Part shown: piece by piece, positions 36,321 to 45,963 of the stretch
How the letters are laid out: each line of letters opens with the position of its first letter
Numbering within the stretch: position 1 is the first letter of the stretch
Source of the DNA: Paenibacillus paeoniae
Lineage (GTDB): Bacteria > Bacillota > Bacilli > Paenibacillales > Paenibacillaceae
Direction: 5' to 3'
Assembly: GCF_003388735.1 (NCBI RefSeq)
Contig: NZ_QUBQ01000001.1
Location: 1,984,001-2,048,000, forward strand
Length of the DNA: 64,000 nucleotides
Position numbers and translations under genes: made by a program
The notes under the pieces: generated by a model
Databases searched by the model: none
What the model was told of the DNA's origin: nothing
The model's input: only the letters and a program-made list of their open reading frames with translations

Positions 36321-36360
36321 ACAAGGGCTGGCCTGCGATTCATCGCAAGCCAGCCCTTGT
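36321..36360 (+). terminator. Bidirectional terminator between convergent genes
   Basis: ACAAGGGCTGGC / GCCAGCCCTTGT with an inner GCGAT/ATCGC stem. Confidence 0.85.
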
Positions 36361-36375
36361 CCATTTTATTTGGCG

Positions 36376-36705
36376 TTAGACGCCAGCAACGGTACCGGCA
36401 ATCACTTTTGTAACGTTGTACATCTTCACACTGGAGTCTAGGATATAGCTGGGAGGAGCATCATTGCGCTTCTCGCGATGTCCGGCAAGATGGACGGGAC
36501 TCTTCTCCCAGTTTTTCCAAGCTTCCTCGGATTCCCAGCGGATCATGGAGATGACTTCTTCCGACTCCCTATTTTTCCGGCTGACCATAACCGTTCGGTC
36601 GATCAGACCCGGCATCTCATCAATTACTCCGGCAACAGCGTAGCTCTCCGCTAATTGCTCCGCATGACCAGACTCCACAACAATCGTTCTCAATTGGATG
36701 AACAT
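36376..36705 (-). CDS. IsdG/HmoA-like haem-degrading monooxygenase
   Basis: A 109-residue ABM-fold protein, start ATG 36705 with AAGGTG upstream. MFIQLRTIVVESGHAEQL, the MIRWESEEAWKNWEKS helix and SPVHLAGHRE with a His in the haem-ligand region resemble IsdG/HmoA enzymes that open haem to release iron. The Fur-box promoter upstream supports an iron-acquisition role. Confidence 0.8.
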   Translation of the reverse strand: MFIQLRTIVVESGHAEQLAESYAVAGVIDEMPGLIDRTVMVSRKNRESEEVISMIRWESEEAWKNWEKSPVHLAGHREKRNDAPPSYILDSSVKMYNVTKVIAGTVAGV

Positions 36706-36801
36706 AGACTCACCTTCGTTAAAGTTTTTTTTGAAGAAAAAACACATACGAATTATCCTGTCCGCATAGAAATCGTTCAGGAAAACCTGTTATTCTTTAC
36801 C

Positions 36802-36830
36802 ATCATATCGATAACGATTATCAATGTCAA
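36802..36830 (-). promoter_or_regulatory. Fur-controlled promoter of the IsdG-like gene
   Basis: Minus strand: TTGACA (36830-36825), exactly 17 bases, TATGAT (36807-36802). The spacer contains TGATAATCGTTATCG (36823-36809), close to the 7-1-7 Fur box TGATAATNATTATCA. Iron starvation should derepress it. Confidence 0.82.
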
Positions 36831-36834
36831 CCTC

Positions 36835-37023
36835 TTATTCGTAGCTCTTAAGTCTATAGCGGTAACCGCAAAACGAACATTTGAACATTAGGCTGTCCTC
36901 TCCAATTATAAAGCTGAAGCGATCATCATCCTCAAGCTCGATAAACTCCCTGCCATGCTCGTCCCGATCACCCGTTGCGAACAAATTGGTACGATTGCCG
37001 CACTCGCACTCCAAATGCATCAT
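36835..37023 (-). CDS. Small zinc-ribbon-like protein
   Basis: A 62-residue acidic protein with two Cys pairs, CECGN near the start and CSFCGY near the end, which could bind one zinc. GAGGGG lies 8 bases before the ATG. It follows the PAP2 gene by 3 bases, so the two are co-transcribed. Function unknown. Confidence 0.7.
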   Translation of the reverse strand: MMHLECECGNRTNLFATGDRDEHGREFIELEDDDRFSFIIGEDSLMFKCSFCGYRYRLKSYE

Positions 37024-37026
37024 AAG

Positions 37027-37677
37027 TTAAACCCCTCTCTTCTGCCGCAAAGCCCCCGCCAGCAGCATGATTCCCGAAATAATGACCAGTCCCGCGCTGT
37101 AACCGGCGAGTACGTCCGATATGTAATGAACATGAAAATAAATCCGGCTTGCGCCAATTAGCAGGATGAACAAGGACGGTATAACGACAATGACTGATTT
37201 GATCCCGACGCTCCACTTGCCCTCCTTTAGCAGAATGATCATCAGCATGCCGAACATGACTATACTAAGCATGGAATGACCGCTCGGAAAGCTCAAGCCG
37301 TCGGCCGTTATGCTCCACACTGTGTCGGGACGCACTCGATCGAAAGTCATTTTCAATAATAGATTTGAGGAAATTGCGATCAGTACACTGCCAATCATCA
37401 TTCCCGAATACCGCCATCCGTAGCGGTAGCCAAACCAGCCAGCCGAAATCAACGTTATCCCAATAATCCAAATGGTAGATCCAAGCATTGTCATGAGTTT
37501 AAAAGCAATTGTAAGTCCCTCGCTGCGCCAATCAGTCAAGACTTGATGCGCCCACTTATCAAAGGAGTGTCCTCCGTTCTCCGGCAATGTAATGGCTGCA
37601 ATAACAAATCCTATCATGCCAATCGCAAGCATGTATATCCAAAAGCTCCGTTCCTTGCGAATAAATACCGCCTCCAT
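37027..37677 (-). CDS. PAP2-family membrane phosphatase
   Basis: A 216-residue integral membrane protein with six hydrophobic segments. The three PAP2 motifs are KMTFDRVRPD, PSGHSM and SRIYFHVHYISDVLAG, with the catalytic His residues. Likely dephosphorylates lipid phosphates such as undecaprenyl or phosphatidylglycerol phosphate at the outer face. Confidence 0.9.
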   Translation of the reverse strand: MEAVFIRKERSFWIYMLAIGMIGFVIAAITLPENGGHSFDKWAHQVLTDWRSEGLTIAFKLMTMLGSTIWIIGITLISAGWFGYRYGWRYSGMMIGSVLIAISSNLLLKMTFDRVRPDTVWSITADGLSFPSGHSMLSIVMFGMLMIILLKEGKWSVGIKSVIVVIPSLFILLIGASRIYFHVHYISDVLAGYSAGLVIISGIMLLAGALRQKRGV

Positions 37678-37771
37678 AGGTAAGATTCATTGCTTAGTTT
37701 TCCCTGCTTCGTTATAATAAGCGATGATATAATATGTGACAAGACTAGAGTCAAGGAAGGAAAGACGAACG

Positions 37772-38638
37772 ATGTATGTAGCAGATAAATGGACCGACTA
37801 TGAAGTCATTGATACAGGAGACGGAGATAAGCTGGAGAGATGGGGAGCCTACGTTCTCCGCCGACCTGACCCGCAGATCATCTGGCCGATCGCGGACGAA
37901 TCAGGCCCTTGGGAGAAAATGGACGGGCATTACCACCGAAGCTCTTCAGGAGGCGGCCAATGGCAGATGTCCTCGACCCTTCCGGAGAGATGGACGATCT
38001 CTTATGGAGAACTTTCCTTTCATATAAAGCCTACCAACTTCAAGCATACCGGATTGTTTCCCGAGCAAGCTGTCAATTGGAGCTGGATGATGGACAAGAT
38101 CCGTCAGGCCGATCGTCCGATTCGCGTGCTGAACCTGTTCGCCTACTCGGGCGGCGCTACAGTAGCCGCAGCCAAAGCCGGCGCTGAAGTATGCCATGTC
38201 GATGCTGCCAAAGGAATGGTGCAATGGGCCAAGGAAAATGCTCAACTGTCAGGACTTGAATCAGCGCCGATCCGCTATATTACGGACGATGTATTCAAGT
38301 TCGTACAGCGCGAGCAGCGTCGTGGACGCCAGTATGACGCCATCATAATGGATCCGCCTTCTTATGGACGCGGACCGAACGGCGAAACCTGGAAGCTGGA
38401 GGAGAATCTCTATCCGTTTCTTCAATCTTGCACGACGATTCTATCAGACAATCCATTGTTCATGCTTATCAATTCCTACACAACAGGATTATCCCCATCC
38501 GTCCTTCATAACATGCTTCATATGACGATGAAGCCCAAGTATGGCGGGACAATCAACTGTGGCGAAATTGGTTTGCCCATTACGAGATCCGGCCTTAATC
38601 TGCCTTGCGGCATTCTAGGGCGCTGGGAATCCAACTAA
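37772..38638 (+). CDS. Class I SAM-dependent RNA methyltransferase (RlmI-like, no PUA)
   Basis: A 288-residue protein, start ATG 37772 with AAGGAAGG upstream. Motifs: LNLFAYSGGATVAAAKAGA (SAM binding), VCHVDAAKGMVQWAKENAQ, and IMDPPSYGRG (catalytic DPPS loop). Resembles RlmI/RlmK cytosine-C5 methyltransferases without the PUA domain. The stop overlaps the next start (TAATG), so it is coupled to the pseudouridine synthase. Confidence 0.87.
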   Translation: MYVADKWTDYEVIDTGDGDKLERWGAYVLRRPDPQIIWPIADESGPWEKMDGHYHRSSSGGGQWQMSSTLPERWTISYGELSFHIKPTNFKHTGLFPEQAVNWSWMMDKIRQADRPIRVLNLFAYSGGATVAAAKAGAEVCHVDAAKGMVQWAKENAQLSGLESAPIRYITDDVFKFVQREQRRGRQYDAIIMDPPSYGRGPNGETWKLEENLYPFLQSCTTILSDNPLFMLINSYTTGLSPSVLHNMLHMTMKPKYGGTINCGEIGLPITRSGLNLPCGILGRWESN

Positions 38639-39345
38639 TGCGTATTCCCGTATTATATGAAGACAATCATCTTCTCGCGGTCGTGAAGCCTCCGGGTGTG
38701 CCCTCCCAAGAGGACGAAACCGGTGATCCGGATATGCTCACGCTGCTGAAAACGGATTTGAAGGAGAGACATGGCAAGCCCGGCAATGTGTTTCTTGGCT
38801 TGGTCCATCGTCTGGACCGCCCCGTCGGCGGCGCCATGATCTTCGCCAAGACGTCCAAGGCTGCCTCCAGGCTGTCCGAAGCTGTTCGCAGCCGTTCCTT
38901 CGGCAAAACCTATATGTGCGTCGTACAAGGCGCTCCAGCGTCTTCTAATGGCACATTGAAGCATTACCTGTGGAAGGATCAGAAGCGCAATCAGGTTACA
39001 GTATTCAATAAGCCTGAGTCGGACGCCAAAGAAGCGATACTGGAGTATAGAGTTGCGGCGGCGCATGAACGATTCAGTCTGGTTGCAGTCCGGCTCCATA
39101 CTGGCCGTTCCCATCAAATTCGCGCACAGATGGCCCATATCGGCTGTCCGATAGTCGGAGATTTGAAGTACGGCGCAGCTCGGCAGCCCCATATATCCAA
39201 TCTTGCATTATGGTCTACCTCCGTATCCCTTCCACATCCGATCTCCAAGGAAGAGGTCGCTTTTTACTCCTTGCCTGAGGTCGCAGCTCCTTGGAGCTGG
39301 TGGGAAGCGGATCAGTTGGAATACGCAGCCAAACTTTATATCTAG
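38638..39345 (+). CDS. RluA-family RNA pseudouridine synthase
   Basis: A 235-residue enzyme converting uridine to pseudouridine in RNA. The catalytic Asp is in VHRLDRPVGG near residue 62, and the tail has HQIRAQMAHIGCPIVGD. No S4 domain is present. Target site unknown; rRNA is likely given the coupled methyltransferase. Confidence 0.9.
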   Translation: MRIPVLYEDNHLLAVVKPPGVPSQEDETGDPDMLTLLKTDLKERHGKPGNVFLGLVHRLDRPVGGAMIFAKTSKAASRLSEAVRSRSFGKTYMCVVQGAPASSNGTLKHYLWKDQKRNQVTVFNKPESDAKEAILEYRVAAAHERFSLVAVRLHTGRSHQIRAQMAHIGCPIVGDLKYGAARQPHISNLALWSTSVSLPHPISKEEVAFYSLPEVAAPWSWWEADQLEYAAKLYI

Positions 39346-39411
39346 TTCATCAATGGGAAGTGCAGGCTCAGCCGGCTTCCCATTGATTATGAGAGGACGA
39401 GTATAAACCTT

Positions 39412-40656
39412 ATGCGTCGAAAGATCGTCTTAATTCCCACAGTCATTCTTTTAAGCCTGATTGCAATTATGATCCTTTTTCTGTTCGCCCAAACCATATG
39501 GGACAAAAGCGGCGCAAATTCACTAGGACAGCATGATCTGATATCTGCCGCTCCTTCGGAAGCAGCCGTGACTCCCCCTCCTCCGTCTCCAACGCCAGAG
39601 CCCACTCCTGTCGAGCCGGTGTTCACAGAGGCGGTCTGGGTAGGCGTCGGCGACATTATGAGCCATTCTCCTCAGCTGCCCGGCGCTTACGATGCCAATA
39701 CGGGCGTATACGATTTCAATCCTTTCTTCGAGGAAGTGAAGGATATATTAGGCCAAGGGGATTGGATCATGGCGAATCTGGAGACCCCGATAGGCGGCGC
39801 GAACTTCGGCTATACTGGCTATCCGAGCTTCAATGCGCCTTTTGAGCTTGCAGAGGCGTTGAAAAATGCCGGCTTCAACCTCCTGTCTACAGCGAACAAT
39901 CATTCCCTTGACAAAGGCGAGCGTGGTTTATTGAAGACACTTGAGCATCTAAAGGAACTGGATCTGCAAGCCATCGGCACCGCATCCTCGCAGGAAGAAG
40001 CCGATGCGCTGATCATCGCGGAGCAACATGGCATCCGAATGGGTCTTCTCGCTTACACCTACGGCACCAACGGCATACCGATCCCGACAGGCAAGCCCTA
40101 TCTGGTTAATCTGATCGACGAAGAAAAGATCAGGGCTGATATTGCCCGATTGAAGCAAAATGGAGCGGATCTCGTCACCGTTGCCCTTCACTTCGGCAAC
40201 GAATACCAGACGACGCCTTCAGAGAGCCAGAAGACGCTCGCTCGGGCACTTGTGGCGGCAGGAGCGGACATCATTGCAGGCTCGCACCCCCACGTCATTC
40301 AACCTTACGAGGTCATTGAGGGCTATGATGACATGGGCAATGAAAAACGATCGTTAATTATTTATTCCATGGGCAACTTCATCTCCAACCAACGGGGAGA
40401 TTCCAAGGATTATGGGGTTATCTTTAAAGTGGGCGTCCGCAAAAACGTAACCGAAAACCTGACTACGCTGACCGACATCGAAGCGATACCGACCTGGGTT
40501 CATCGCTACAAGCCCGACCGCTCCTTCCGCTACCGTATCCTTCCGGTGGAAGAAACACTTGCTGCAAAGGACGACAGCCTGCTGAAAGCCGGCGATTATC
40601 ATCAGCTTCAAAAGGATTTCGATATGCTTATCCAGCGTCTTGACTCCATGAAATAA
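39412..40656 (+). CDS. CapA-family metallophosphatase-like protein
   Basis: A 414-residue protein anchored by one N-terminal membrane helix (about residues 6-26) and a Pro-rich linker. The CapA domain has VGVGDIMSH, NLETPIGG, STANNHSLDKG, AGSHPHVIQ and YSMGNFISNQRGD, forming the metal site. CapA proteins take part in poly-gamma-glutamate export or retention, but a pgs cluster is absent here. Confidence 0.9.
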   Translation: MRRKIVLIPTVILLSLIAIMILFLFAQTIWDKSGANSLGQHDLISAAPSEAAVTPPPPSPTPEPTPVEPVFTEAVWVGVGDIMSHSPQLPGAYDANTGVYDFNPFFEEVKDILGQGDWIMANLETPIGGANFGYTGYPSFNAPFELAEALKNAGFNLLSTANNHSLDKGERGLLKTLEHLKELDLQAIGTASSQEEADALIIAEQHGIRMGLLAYTYGTNGIPIPTGKPYLVNLIDEEKIRADIARLKQNGADLVTVALHFGNEYQTTPSESQKTLARALVAAGADIIAGSHPHVIQPYEVIEGYDDMGNEKRSLIIYSMGNFISNQRGDSKDYGVIFKVGVRKNVTENLTTLTDIEAIPTWVHRYKPDRSFRYRILPVEETLAAKDDSLLKAGDYHQLQKDFDMLIQRLDSMK

Positions 40657-40661
40657 CGAAT

Positions 40662-40691
40662 AGGGCCGCTTCCCGTCCAGGAAGCGGCCCT
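40662..40691. terminator. Bidirectional terminator hairpin
   Basis: AGGGCCGCTTCC / GGAAGCGGCCCT stem with a 5-6 base loop between convergent capA and marR genes. Confidence 0.8.
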
Positions 40692-40696
40692 ATCTG

Positions 40697-41110
40697 TTAT
40701 GAATTGGCGACCTTGCCTAACAAATAGACAAGAAGCTGCTGATTATGCGCGGAGATGCGATCAAGCGAATGCTCGATCATACCATTGCGTATGCCCCGCC
40801 CCCGCTCGGCTTCCGAAAGCCCTTTCTCCGTCACCGATATCCATACGATGCGACGGTCGTTCTCATCTCTGGTTCGAGCGATAAGTCCGCCTCGCTCCAT
40901 ACGGTCCAGCAATGTGGTAATGGCAGCAGGCGTTGTAGACAAGTATTGAATAAGATCAGACGGTTTCATCGGCTGAGACTCCAGCAGCAGCTCCAGTACA
41001 TTCAGCTGACCTTCTGTGAGCGGAGCAAGTGTCTGCTCCAGATTGATCTTCCACTCGCGTGACAGTTTTGTCCATACCCGAGTAAAATCTTCAGAAATCA
41101 AACTTCCCAC
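40697..41110 (-). CDS. MarR-family transcriptional regulator
   Basis: A 137-residue winged-helix protein: PSDLIQYLSTTPAAITTLLDRMERGGLIARTRDENDRRIVWISVTEKG is the DNA-binding core with the wing Asp-x-Arg. GTG start with a weak site; a TTG three codons in is possible. Its target may be the divergent short gene or elsewhere. Confidence 0.88.
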   Translation of the reverse strand: MGSLISEDFTRVWTKLSREWKINLEQTLAPLTEGQLNVLELLLESQPMKPSDLIQYLSTTPAAITTLLDRMERGGLIARTRDENDRRIVWISVTEKGLSEAERGRGIRNGMIEHSLDRISAHNQQLLVYLLGKVANS

Positions 41111-41313
41111 CCGCTTTCTGTCCTATTAACCTCTTATATGTCTATTATACCAATTGCTCATGTCGAATAAAAGGTTAACCCAATTAATAGTTTGCGCCAT
41201 TAATCGCTATAATAGTGAACCGTTTGACAGCAGATGACATATAATGTGGCGACCGCCCAGCTGTACGGGCGAAATTCCTCTATCGCTGACGACAATGAAG
41301 GAGCGTGATTGCA

Positions 41314-41481
41314 TTGAACACCAGAAAGGCAGAAGTCATGGAGCGCATACGCGCATACGGCATCATAAAAGACCCGCATTGGCTTAATCGCCCGGATGAG
41401 CTTGTGCCAATGTGGGTCATGCTTGAAGCCCTCCTGGAAATCATAGAACGGCTAGATCCGCCTAATCGGCCTTTTGATTAA
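41314..41481 (+). CDS. Small unannotated protein overlapping the parC end
   Basis: A 55-codon frame starting at TTG, with AAGGAG 10 bases upstream; a GTG at 41305 is too near the site. The product begins [20 protein letters not shown] and ends with PPNRPFD, with a predicted amphipathic helix [15 protein letters not shown] in between. It runs convergently 20 bases into parC. No family recognised. The ribosome site and even codon use favour a real gene. Confidence 0.6.
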   Translation: MNTRKAEVMERIRAYGIIKDPHWLNRPDELVPMWVMLEALLEIIERLDPPNRPFD

Positions 41482-43924
41482 TCTCCAGCACATTGCGTAC
41501 AAAAGCTGTGACGATGCTGTCATTCTTCTCCACTGGCAGCAATCCTTTGCCAACTGACTTCCGTTCATCAATCGGCGCCTTTTCGGAATCGAGCGTCAGC
41601 TTCGCGCCTCCGGATGTAAGCGCCACAATTTCGATCCGCTGCCTGCAATAGTAAGCAGCTGCAAGCTTATCGCCATTGGAACGTACGCGCTTCCCTTCCT
41701 TGAATTCGAACGTCTGAACACCGCGTCCGCCTCTTCCCTGGATAGGGTAGTCGAGGAGCAGCGTACGTTTTGCATACCCGATATCGGATATTACGAGGAT
41801 CTCTCCTTCATCGTCCGACACCCACAGAGCCGAAACCAGTTCATCGTCATCCTTCAACTGCATGCCTCTTACGCCGGCCGCCACGCGGCCCATTGAGTTG
41901 ACTTCCGTCTCCAGGAAACGAATGCTCATACCGTTGCGGGAGACGAGCAATAGCTGCTTCTGGCTGTCGCTGACAGATACGCTGATAATCTCATCGCCCT
42001 CAGCGACTTTGCAAGCTGCAACGGCCGTTGAACGCGTCGTCGCATACTCCTTCAATTCCGTTCGCTTCACCTGTCCGCGCTTCGTCACAAATACGAGCGA
42101 CAAGCCCGCTTCTCCAATATCCTTGACCGGAATAACACTTATAATGGAATCGTCCTTGGGCAGCGGTATGATATTGACGACAGCCGTGCCGGTATCCTTC
42201 CATTTGAAATCCGGAATTTGATGAACAGGCAGCAAGTAGTATTGTCCCTTGCGTGTGAACAGCAGCAAGTTGTCAATCGTGTTTACTTGCAGCAAGTCTC
42301 GAATGACGTCGCCATCCTTCACTCCAGCGCTGTCAAGCTCGCCGCCCGAACGGGTAAAGGACAACATGCTTGTCCGCTTCATATAGCCGTCTTGGCTAAG
42401 CGTCACCAGAACATCCTCAGGCGTAACCAGAACTTCCAAGTTCACCTTCAGCTCTTCCACTTCGCCTTGAATATCCGATCTGCGGTCAATGCCGTATTTG
42501 TCGCGGATTTCAATCAATTCATCTTTGATAACCCCGATCAGCTTCTTCTCGCTGTCCAGTATCGATCGCAGGTAAGCAATCTTCTTCTGCGCTTCCTTAA
42601 GCTCCTTTTCCAGAGACGTAATCTCCAGATTCGTTAGCCGGTAGAGCTGCAAGGTTAGTATGGCGTCCGCCTGGCGCTCCGTAAAGCCGAATTTCGCGAT
42701 CAGGTTATCCTGAGCGTCCCCGCGGTTTTTGGACGCTTTGATCGTATCGATGACCTCATCCAAAATATTAAGCGCTTTGACAAGCCCCTCGACGACATGC
42801 GCACGGTCTTCCGCCTTCTCCAGCTCATACTTCGTGCGATGAGTAACCACTTCTTTTTGATGATCCACATAAGCGGCAAGCATCGGCAGCAGTCCAAGCT
42901 GTTGCGGAGCTTTATTGACAATCGCCACCATATTAAAGTTATAGGTGACCTGAAGATCCGTTTTCTTGAGCAAATAAGCCAATATGCCGTTCGCATCTGC
43001 TTCTTTCTTCAGCTCTACGACAATACGAAGGCCATTGCGTCCGCTCTCGTCGCGCACCTCTGCGATGCCTTCGACCTTCTTCTCCAGACGAATCGTCTCC
43101 ATAGCAGTAACAAGGCGGGACTTCACGACCTGATACGGGATTTCCGTAATCACGATCTGCTGCTTGCCGCCTCTCATATCTTCAATGGCGGTTTTCGACC
43201 GAAGATAGATTCGTCCTTTGCCCGTAGAATACGCTTCGCGGATGCCTTCTTCGCCCATGATGAGGCCGCCCGTCGGGAAGTCCGGTCCCTTCACAATCGT
43301 CATCAGCTCTTCCAGCGTCGAGCCCGGCTTGTTCATATACATGATGCAAGCATCAATAACCTCGCGCAGATTGTGAGGCGGAATTTCGGTTGCGAAGCCT
43401 GAGGAGATGCCGCTTACGCCGTTGACCAGCAAGTTCGGATAACGGGATGGCAGCACCACAGGCTCCTTTGTTGTATTATCGAAGTTATCTTTGAACTGGA
43501 CCGTACGCTTATCGATATCGCGAAGAAGCTCCATCGCGATCTTGGACAAGCGCGCTTCCGTATAACGCATAGCTGCTGCCGGATCGTCATCCTGCGAGCC
43601 CCAGTTGCCATGGCCGTCCACAAGCGGATGACCCATCTTCCAAGGCTGTGCCATTCTGACCATGCCCTCATAAATCGAGGAGTCGCCGTGCGGGTGGTAG
43701 TTGCCCATCACATCGCCGACCGTTTTTGCCGATTTGCGGTATGGCTTGTCCGGCGTATTGCCCGCATCGTACATCGCGTACAGAATTCGGCGCTGCACCG
43801 GCTTTAGGCCGTCTCGTACATCGGGGATCGCTCGATCCTGTATGATATATTTCGAATAGCGTCCGAAGCGGTCACCTACAACCTCCTCGAGAAACGCCGG
43901 CAGGAATTGTTCCAGGATACTCAT
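41462..43924 (-). CDS. parC: DNA topoisomerase IV subunit A
   Basis: An 820-residue type IIA topoisomerase subunit. The active Tyr is in [12 protein letters not shown] near residue 120; the quinolone region [17 protein letters not shown] is intact with Ser and Glu. The C-terminal beta-pinwheel lacks a clear GyrA-box (QRRGGRG), supporting ParC over GyrA. GGGGGGAG before the ATG; 12 bases after parE. Confidence 0.93.
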   Translation of the reverse strand: MSILEQFLPAFLEEVVGDRFGRYSKYIIQDRAIPDVRDGLKPVQRRILYAMYDAGNTPDKPYRKSAKTVGDVMGNYHPHGDSSIYEGMVRMAQPWKMGHPLVDGHGNWGSQDDDPAAAMRYTEARLSKIAMELLRDIDKRTVQFKDNFDNTTKEPVVLPSRYPNLLVNGVSGISSGFATEIPPHNLREVIDACIMYMNKPGSTLEELMTIVKGPDFPTGGLIMGEEGIREAYSTGKGRIYLRSKTAIEDMRGGKQQIVITEIPYQVVKSRLVTAMETIRLEKKVEGIAEVRDESGRNGLRIVVELKKEADANGILAYLLKKTDLQVTYNFNMVAIVNKAPQQLGLLPMLAAYVDHQKEVVTHRTKYELEKAEDRAHVVEGLVKALNILDEVIDTIKASKNRGDAQDNLIAKFGFTERQADAILTLQLYRLTNLEITSLEKELKEAQKKIAYLRSILDSEKKLIGVIKDELIEIRDKYGIDRRSDIQGEVEELKVNLEVLVTPEDVLVTLSQDGYMKRTSMLSFTRSGGELDSAGVKDGDVIRDLLQVNTIDNLLLFTRKGQYYLLPVHQIPDFKWKDTGTAVVNIIPLPKDDSIISVIPVKDIGEAGLSLVFVTKRGQVKRTELKEYATTRSTAVAACKVAEGDEIISVSVSDSQKQLLLVSRNGMSIRFLETEVNSMGRVAAGVRGMQLKDDDELVSALWVSDDEGEILVISDIGYAKRTLLLDYPIQGRGGRGVQTFEFKEGKRVRSNGDKLAAAYYCRQRIEIVALTSGGAKLTLDSEKAPIDERKSVGKGLLPVEKNDSIVTAFVRNVLEINQKAD

Positions 43925-43936
43925 GCTTGCTCCCCC

Positions 43937-45907
43937 CTATTCTTCATATTCCGTAAAGTCTACATTTTCAATAATCCAGCGTTTGCGCGGGTCTACCTTA
44001 TCCCCCATAAGCGTGGATACGCGTCGCTCTGCTTTGGCGGCATCTTCAATCTGAACCTGCAGCAGCGTTCTGGATTCCGGATTCATCGTCGTCTCCCATA
44101 GCTGATCCGGATTCATCTCGCCAAGACCCTTGTACCGCTGAAGCTCGTAGCCTTTGCCGTATTCCTTCAAATAATTTTGCAGCTGCTCATCCGTCCAGGC
44201 ATAGCGTATCGTCTCCAGCTTGCCCGATTTTCTTGTAATCTTATAAAGAGGAGGCTGAGCGATATAAATTCTTCCGGTGTCGATGAGCGGTTTCATATAG
44301 CGGTAGAAGAACGTCAGGAGCAATACTTGAATATGCGCACCGTCCGTATCCGCATCCGTCATAATAATAATTTTATTGTAATTGCTTTCCTCGGCTTCGA
44401 ATTCCGGTCCTACGCCCGCTCCAATCGCCGCAATGATCGCTTTATACTCATCATTTTTCAAAATATCGACCAGCTTCGCCTTCTCCGGGTTCATTGGCTT
44501 GCCCTTAAGCGGCAAAATCGCCTGATGCTTGGAGTCGCGGCCTTGCTTCGCGGAGCCGCCGGCGGAATCGCCTTCGACGATGAACAGCTCGTTGCGCGTG
44601 TAATCCTTCGACTGCGCAGGCGTCAGCTTGCCGCCAAGATTAGAGCTTTCGCTCTTCTTCTTGCCGCTGCGAATTTCCTCACGCGCCTTGCGGGCCGCTT
44701 CGCGTGCCCTGGACGCCTGCACGGCTTTCTTAAGCAGTGATTGTGCGATCTGCGGATTCTCTTCCAGGAAGACTTGCATCTTCTCGGTTACGACTGCGTC
44801 AACTGCGCTTCTTGCTGAAGCGCTTCCGAGTTGATCTTTGGTCTGGCCGACAAATTCCACTTCGGACATCTTAATATTGATGACCGCCATCATGCCTTCG
44901 CGGAGATCATTGCCCTCCAGATTTTTGTCCTTTTCCTTCAGCAGCGCAGCTTTACGAGCGTAATCGTTCATGACGCGCGTATAAGCGGTCTTGAAGCCCG
45001 TCTCGTGGGTGCCGCCGCCTCTGGTTGGTATAGAGTTAACGAACGAAGCGATCGTCTCTGTATAGCCGTCATTGTATTGCAACGCAACCTCAACCTCGAT
45101 TTCATCGCGCTCGCCTGCAAAATGAACGACCTCATGCAGCACATTTTTGTTTTCGTTCAAAAATTGAACGAACTGGCTCGCACCGCCCTCGTAATGAAAG
45201 GCGTCAACTTTACCGCTGCGGTCATCCTTAATGGTGACCCTAAGCCCTGAATTCAGAAACGCGATCTCCTGCAGTCTCTCGGCAAGCGTATCGTAGTTGA
45301 AGGAAGTTCCATTCTGGAACACCCGTCCGTCTGGCTTAAACGTAACTTTCGTTCCCGTCCGGTTCGTATTGCCAATAACGTCAAGTCCTGTTACCGGTTC
45401 TCCGACATGCTCCTTGCCCTTGTCGTCAACCCAATATTCAAATCGCATTTTATGTATTTTGCCATCACGGTAAATCTCCACTTCAAGCCATTCCGACAAC
45501 GCATTCGTCACGGAAGCGCCCACGCCATGTAGACCACCGGACTTCTTGTATCCTCCGCCGCCGAACTTTCCGCCCGCATGCAAAATGGTATAGACGACTT
45601 GCGGCGTAGGAATGCCGGTCTTATGCATGCCGGTCGGAATCCCGCGCCCGTTGTCGTGGACAGTGATGGAGCCGTTCTTGTGCAGCGTTACTTCGATCGC
45701 CGAGCAGTATCTGGCCAAATGCTCGTCCACCGCATTATCGACGATCTCCCATACTAGATGATGCAGGCCGGAAGTGCTGGTGCTGCCGATGTACATGCCC
45801 GGCCGCTTGCGTACAGCAGTCAAGCCTTCTAATACCTGTATATCATCGGCCTCATAATTTCGGTTTGCGGCCGCTGTGCCTGCGAATGTATTTATTTGCT
45901 CAGCCAT
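43937..45907 (-). CDS. parE: DNA topoisomerase IV subunit B
   Basis: A 656-residue ATPase subunit, start ATG 45907 with GGGGGAAG upstream; a frame to 45949 is possible but has a poor site. GHKL motifs include ENVDNAVDEH-like EIVDNAVDEHLA, DNGRGIPTG, and GLHGVGASVTNALS. The TOPRIM part has EGDSAGGSAKQGRD and DADTDGAHI. Decatenates daughter chromosomes with ParC. Confidence 0.93.
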   Translation of the reverse strand: MAEQINTFAGTAAANRNYEADDIQVLEGLTAVRKRPGMYIGSTSTSGLHHLVWEIVDNAVDEHLARYCSAIEVTLHKNGSITVHDNGRGIPTGMHKTGIPTPQVVYTILHAGGKFGGGGYKKSGGLHGVGASVTNALSEWLEVEIYRDGKIHKMRFEYWVDDKGKEHVGEPVTGLDVIGNTNRTGTKVTFKPDGRVFQNGTSFNYDTLAERLQEIAFLNSGLRVTIKDDRSGKVDAFHYEGGASQFVQFLNENKNVLHEVVHFAGERDEIEVEVALQYNDGYTETIASFVNSIPTRGGGTHETGFKTAYTRVMNDYARKAALLKEKDKNLEGNDLREGMMAVINIKMSEVEFVGQTKDQLGSASARSAVDAVVTEKMQVFLEENPQIAQSLLKKAVQASRAREAARKAREEIRSGKKKSESSNLGGKLTPAQSKDYTRNELFIVEGDSAGGSAKQGRDSKHQAILPLKGKPMNPEKAKLVDILKNDEYKAIIAAIGAGVGPEFEAEESNYNKIIIMTDADTDGAHIQVLLLTFFYRYMKPLIDTGRIYIAQPPLYKITRKSGKLETIRYAWTDEQLQNYLKEYGKGYELQRYKGLGEMNPDQLWETTMNPESRTLLQVQIEDAAKAERRVSTLMGDKVDPRKRWIIENVDFTEYEE

Positions 45908-45963
45908 GAGCTTCCCCCAATCCGTATCTGCTTTAACACTCGTACTCATATCTTCAAGCTATT

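Noticed and set aside
41220..41246. TTGACA plus TATAAT as a promoter
   Set aside because: They are only 10 bases apart, too close for a sigma-A promoter.
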